DNA from: Warburgia ugandensis
Lineage: Eukaryota; Streptophyta; Magnoliopsida; Canellales; Canellaceae
Direction of reading: 5' to 3'
Assembly: GCA_035236585.1 (NCBI GenBank)
Contig: CP141135.1
Span: 3,754,001-3,818,000 of the forward strand
Length of the DNA: 64,000 nt
In this document: positions 61,964 through 64,000 of the stretch, in pieces
How the letters are laid out: every line of letters starts with the position of its first letter
How positions within the stretch are numbered: the stretch's first letter is position 1
Position numbers and translations under genes: made by a program
Notes under the pieces: generated by a model
Seen by the model: only the letters and a program-made list of their open reading frames with translations
Told to the model about the DNA's origin: nothing
Database searches by the model: none

Positions 61964-62136
61964 GTAACCTTGGCGCAATGGCAAAAGTTGTCATCATATG
62001 ACCTTAAAGTAATGGGTTCAAAGCTGTGAAAACAGCCTCTTGTAAACATACAAGCTAAGATTGCATACTATAAGTCTTTGTGGTCCGCCCTTTCTCCAAA
62101 TCCCACGTAAGTAGGAGCTTTGTGCACCGGGCAGCT
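61964..62136 (+). mobile_element. Au-like SINE, copy E
   Basis: Head GTAACCTTGGCGCAATGGCA (box-A-like), GACCTTAAAGTAATGGGTTCAAAGC (box-B-like), AACAGCCTCTTGTAAAC, TGCATACTATAAGTC, TGTGGTCCGCCC and GGAGCTTTGTGCACCGGGCAGC. No clear target duplication. It lies about 100 bp beyond the tRNA-Glu gene, on the opposite strand. Confidence 0.82.
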
Positions 62137-62190
62137 TGATCAATAATTCTCAAGCGGATCCTAAGCAGCCAATTTAAGCCCGAATAGCTT

Positions 62191-62196
<6 letters not shown>

Positions 62197-62254
<58 letters not shown>
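62197..62254. repeat. microsatellite (GA)29
   Basis: An uninterrupted GA run in non-coding DNA. Confidence 0.97.
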
Positions 62255-62257
<3 letters not shown>

Positions 62258-62608
62258 TTGTTGATAAACTACGGCTAGAAAATGCTGGGCGTCAAGATTT
62301 CTTTCCTTCATTTTGATCTTCAAGATGAAACGTGTGTAGATCCTCCTCCCAGGAATCCTATCTCATCAAAACACTAGCTTGCTTTATCACGAGGACGGAC
62401 GATGCACATGATTCTTGCAGGTGCATCAATGATCCCGATCGTCATGCATGCAATGCCGCATGTAAAGTGGGATGTAACACTCAGCTACTACTACGAATAG
62501 CACCACACATTAGCCACTGACAGGACTAGCAACAATGCTGAACCTGCTATACTTTCCTTATAATTTCTTCTACAGCTTCCTAAATTTTTCCTAAAATACA
62601 CGTTAAGA
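62255..62608. other. gene-free stretch
   Basis: Only a 62-codon frame without recognisable features. Nothing else seen. Confidence 0.35.
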
Positions 62609-62787
62609 CAAGGGTAGCCCTGGTGCATAAAGCTCCTGCATATACAAGGTTTGAGAAAGAGACGGATCACAAGGGTTAATAATACGCAGCCTTACCTTAC
62701 ATTTTGTAAGAGACTGTTTTCACGCTTTGAACTTGTGACCTTAAGATCACGTGACAATAACTCTACCATTGCGCAAAGGCTCCCTTT
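62609..62787 (-). mobile_element. Au-like SINE, copy F
   Basis: On the - strand: AAAGGGAGCCTTTGCGCAATGG (head, box A), GTCACGTGATCTTAAGGTCACAAGTTCAAAGCG (box-B-like), AACAGTCTCTTACAAAATG, AAGGCTGCGTATTATTAACCC, a TTCTCAAACC block, and GGAGCTTTATGCACCAGGGCTACCC. Full length but diverged. Confidence 0.85.
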
Positions 62788-63496
62788 CGCAAAGATTACA
62801 AAAGATGTAGAATGATTCAAGCCCAAATTAGTATTTTCTCCTTCACAAAGGTGATATAAGCAAGCTGATAACCATATATTTCTTAAAATTTTGGATAAGA
62901 TACTATAGAGAGCCCTACTTATTATGAAGCTGGGTGGGATGATCAAGGGTCAAAGAGAAGCTTTGGGGACCATTTTGGATAAGACCATGAAAGAGAGGCG
63001 GCTCTTTTATTATTTATCAATCGTCATGGTATCTTTCCACCAGTCGTTTTGTATTATTGTTCTCTCTTAGAAGTCATTAAAGAGACAAGCAACTTTTCCA
63101 CGGCTCCAACAGGTGTAGAATCAAAGGACCTGGGGTTTTGTCTTATCCATGGATTTATCTGCTTGGCATTTTAGACCCCCATAATCTTATCCATTCATCT
63201 GAACAACTGGACGGTCGAGATTTCTTGATGTAGCATGACCCATCTTTGATCTGATGTAAAAGATGGATGGTTTAGATTAAGAATTTGGCGGGGTCCACGT
63301 AAAGTTAACCATGCGTGTGCTTTACACGTTGATGCACTGAAATATCCACACAATATCTACAGATATAAAGTGGTTGGAAAGGCACCAACATCAGTTCATC
63401 CTTGACCATTTCCTATAAGATCAAAAAGGAGGCTTTCTGACATCCGGACTCTGAGACAGGGTGCAGAACCAGAGAGGAACAACAAGTGCAGCAACC
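62788..63496 (+). promoter_or_regulatory. upstream region of the 60-residue membrane protein gene
   Basis: TATAAAG at 63364-63370 lies 127 bp before the start codon and is a reasonable core promoter candidate. Otherwise no feature. No other coding frame is supported. Confidence 0.4.
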
Positions 63497-63793
63497 ATGA
63501 GGCTGTTTGGGAAGCACATATTTCCTGGTCAGATGGTTCTTATGGCATCTGGGTATTCTTCTTTCTCTTCGATTTCCATACAAAAACTGCAATTCTCCTG
63601 CTCTTACCCTTTTTTTTTTTGGTTAAGCTACCTTCTCTGATTGTTTTTCTTTAATTTTTTGGATAGGCTTCTGTTCTTGGCTTCAACAACTTATGATGTA
63701 CATAGATCTATAAAGAACAATAACCAGCCCCCAACAAAGGAACAAATCCAAGCACTTGAAGAATATATCAGAGCTATAAGGAAATTCCCTTGA
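63497..63793 (+). CDS. small single-pass membrane protein, function unknown
   Basis: Exons 63497-63552 and 63667-63793 join through a GT-AG intron of 114 bp into a 60-residue frame (MRLFGKHIFPGQMVLMASG, then LLFLASTTYDVHRSIKNN..., ending RAIRKFP). Residues about 10-26 are a hydrophobic segment long enough for one membrane span, preceded by a basic start; the tail is polar with EQIQALEEYIRAIRK, probably helical. Each exon is too short to stand out alone. I do not recognise the family with confidence; such short basic-plus-TM proteins are often mitochondrial, which is only a guess. A TATA-like box lies upstream. The in-phase junction, clean acceptor (TTTTTTGGATAG) and T-rich intron support a real gene. 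Confidence 0.7.
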
Positions 63794-64000
63794 TTTTGTT
63801 TGTAATTTTGGTCTGTCTACTGCAAATATTGTCTACACAGATCTGTGTAATCCATGTGGATCTTCTGTTTCTCCTGTATGTATTCCTCTATATGAAATTT
63901 GATGTTTCCTGTACATGTTCCTCCATATCTTTTCTCTTGGATTCGTAATTTTGATGTTAGATTGCATTATTTTGGTGTAAATTTGATGAAGACTTGTGCC
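63794..64000 (+). other. probable 3' UTR of the small membrane protein gene
   Basis: T-rich sequence without coding frames after the stop codon, as expected for a plant 3' UTR. No canonical AATAAA is present before the window ends, so the polyadenylation site is not placed. Confidence 0.4.

Overview
This window is plant nuclear DNA. It is AT-rich and has long (GA/CT)n microsatellites, large introns and abundant LTR retrotransposons, LINEs and tRNA-derived SINEs. It carries two recognisable angiosperm genes, a plant-type INDETERMINATE DOMAIN zinc-finger factor and the plastid-division protein ARC3. I cannot assign a species; long introns packed with old repeats would suit a large-genome flowering plant.

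Genes, all on the + strand. (1) Positions 7898-11354 hold a three-exon IDD-family C2H2 transcription factor of 609 residues. Its first intron only splices in frame as a GC-AG intron. (2) Positions 40510-59015 hold a complete 16-exon ARC3 gene of 792 residues: transit peptide, divergent FtsZ-like region, C-terminal MORN repeats. Its introns are swollen by SINEs and a 5.3-kb solo-LTR-like insertion. (3) Positions 63497-63793 hold a two-exon gene for a 60-residue single-pass membrane protein I do not recognise. A nuclear tRNA-Glu(UUC) gene lies on the - strand at 61792-61865.

Between the genes the DNA is mobile and repetitive. Positions 15.3-21.1 kb hold an LTR tail in reverse orientation, a 130-bp x3 minisatellite, the palindrome-rich 3' end of a CACTA-type transposon and unidentified sequence. 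Positions 21.1-28.5 kb hold a decayed Ty1/copia element with a 2.7-kb solo LTR nested in its RT/RNase H region (5-bp target duplication TTTAG); a LINE endonuclease remnant follows. Positions 31.3-39.5 kb hold several degenerate minisatellites with a 5.4-kb solo LTR between them (duplication AGATG). An RTE-like LINE relic follows ARC3. Eight Au-like SINE copies are scattered through the window, and a different, 151-bp tRNA-related retroposon sits in an ARC3 intron.

The genes do not form a pathway together; they are neighbours among transposons. The most unusual signal is a stem-loop pair found in all three TSD-bounded LTR-like elements. Its stem sequence differs between copies while pairing is largely kept by compensatory changes. 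I saw no obviously novel multi-gene system.
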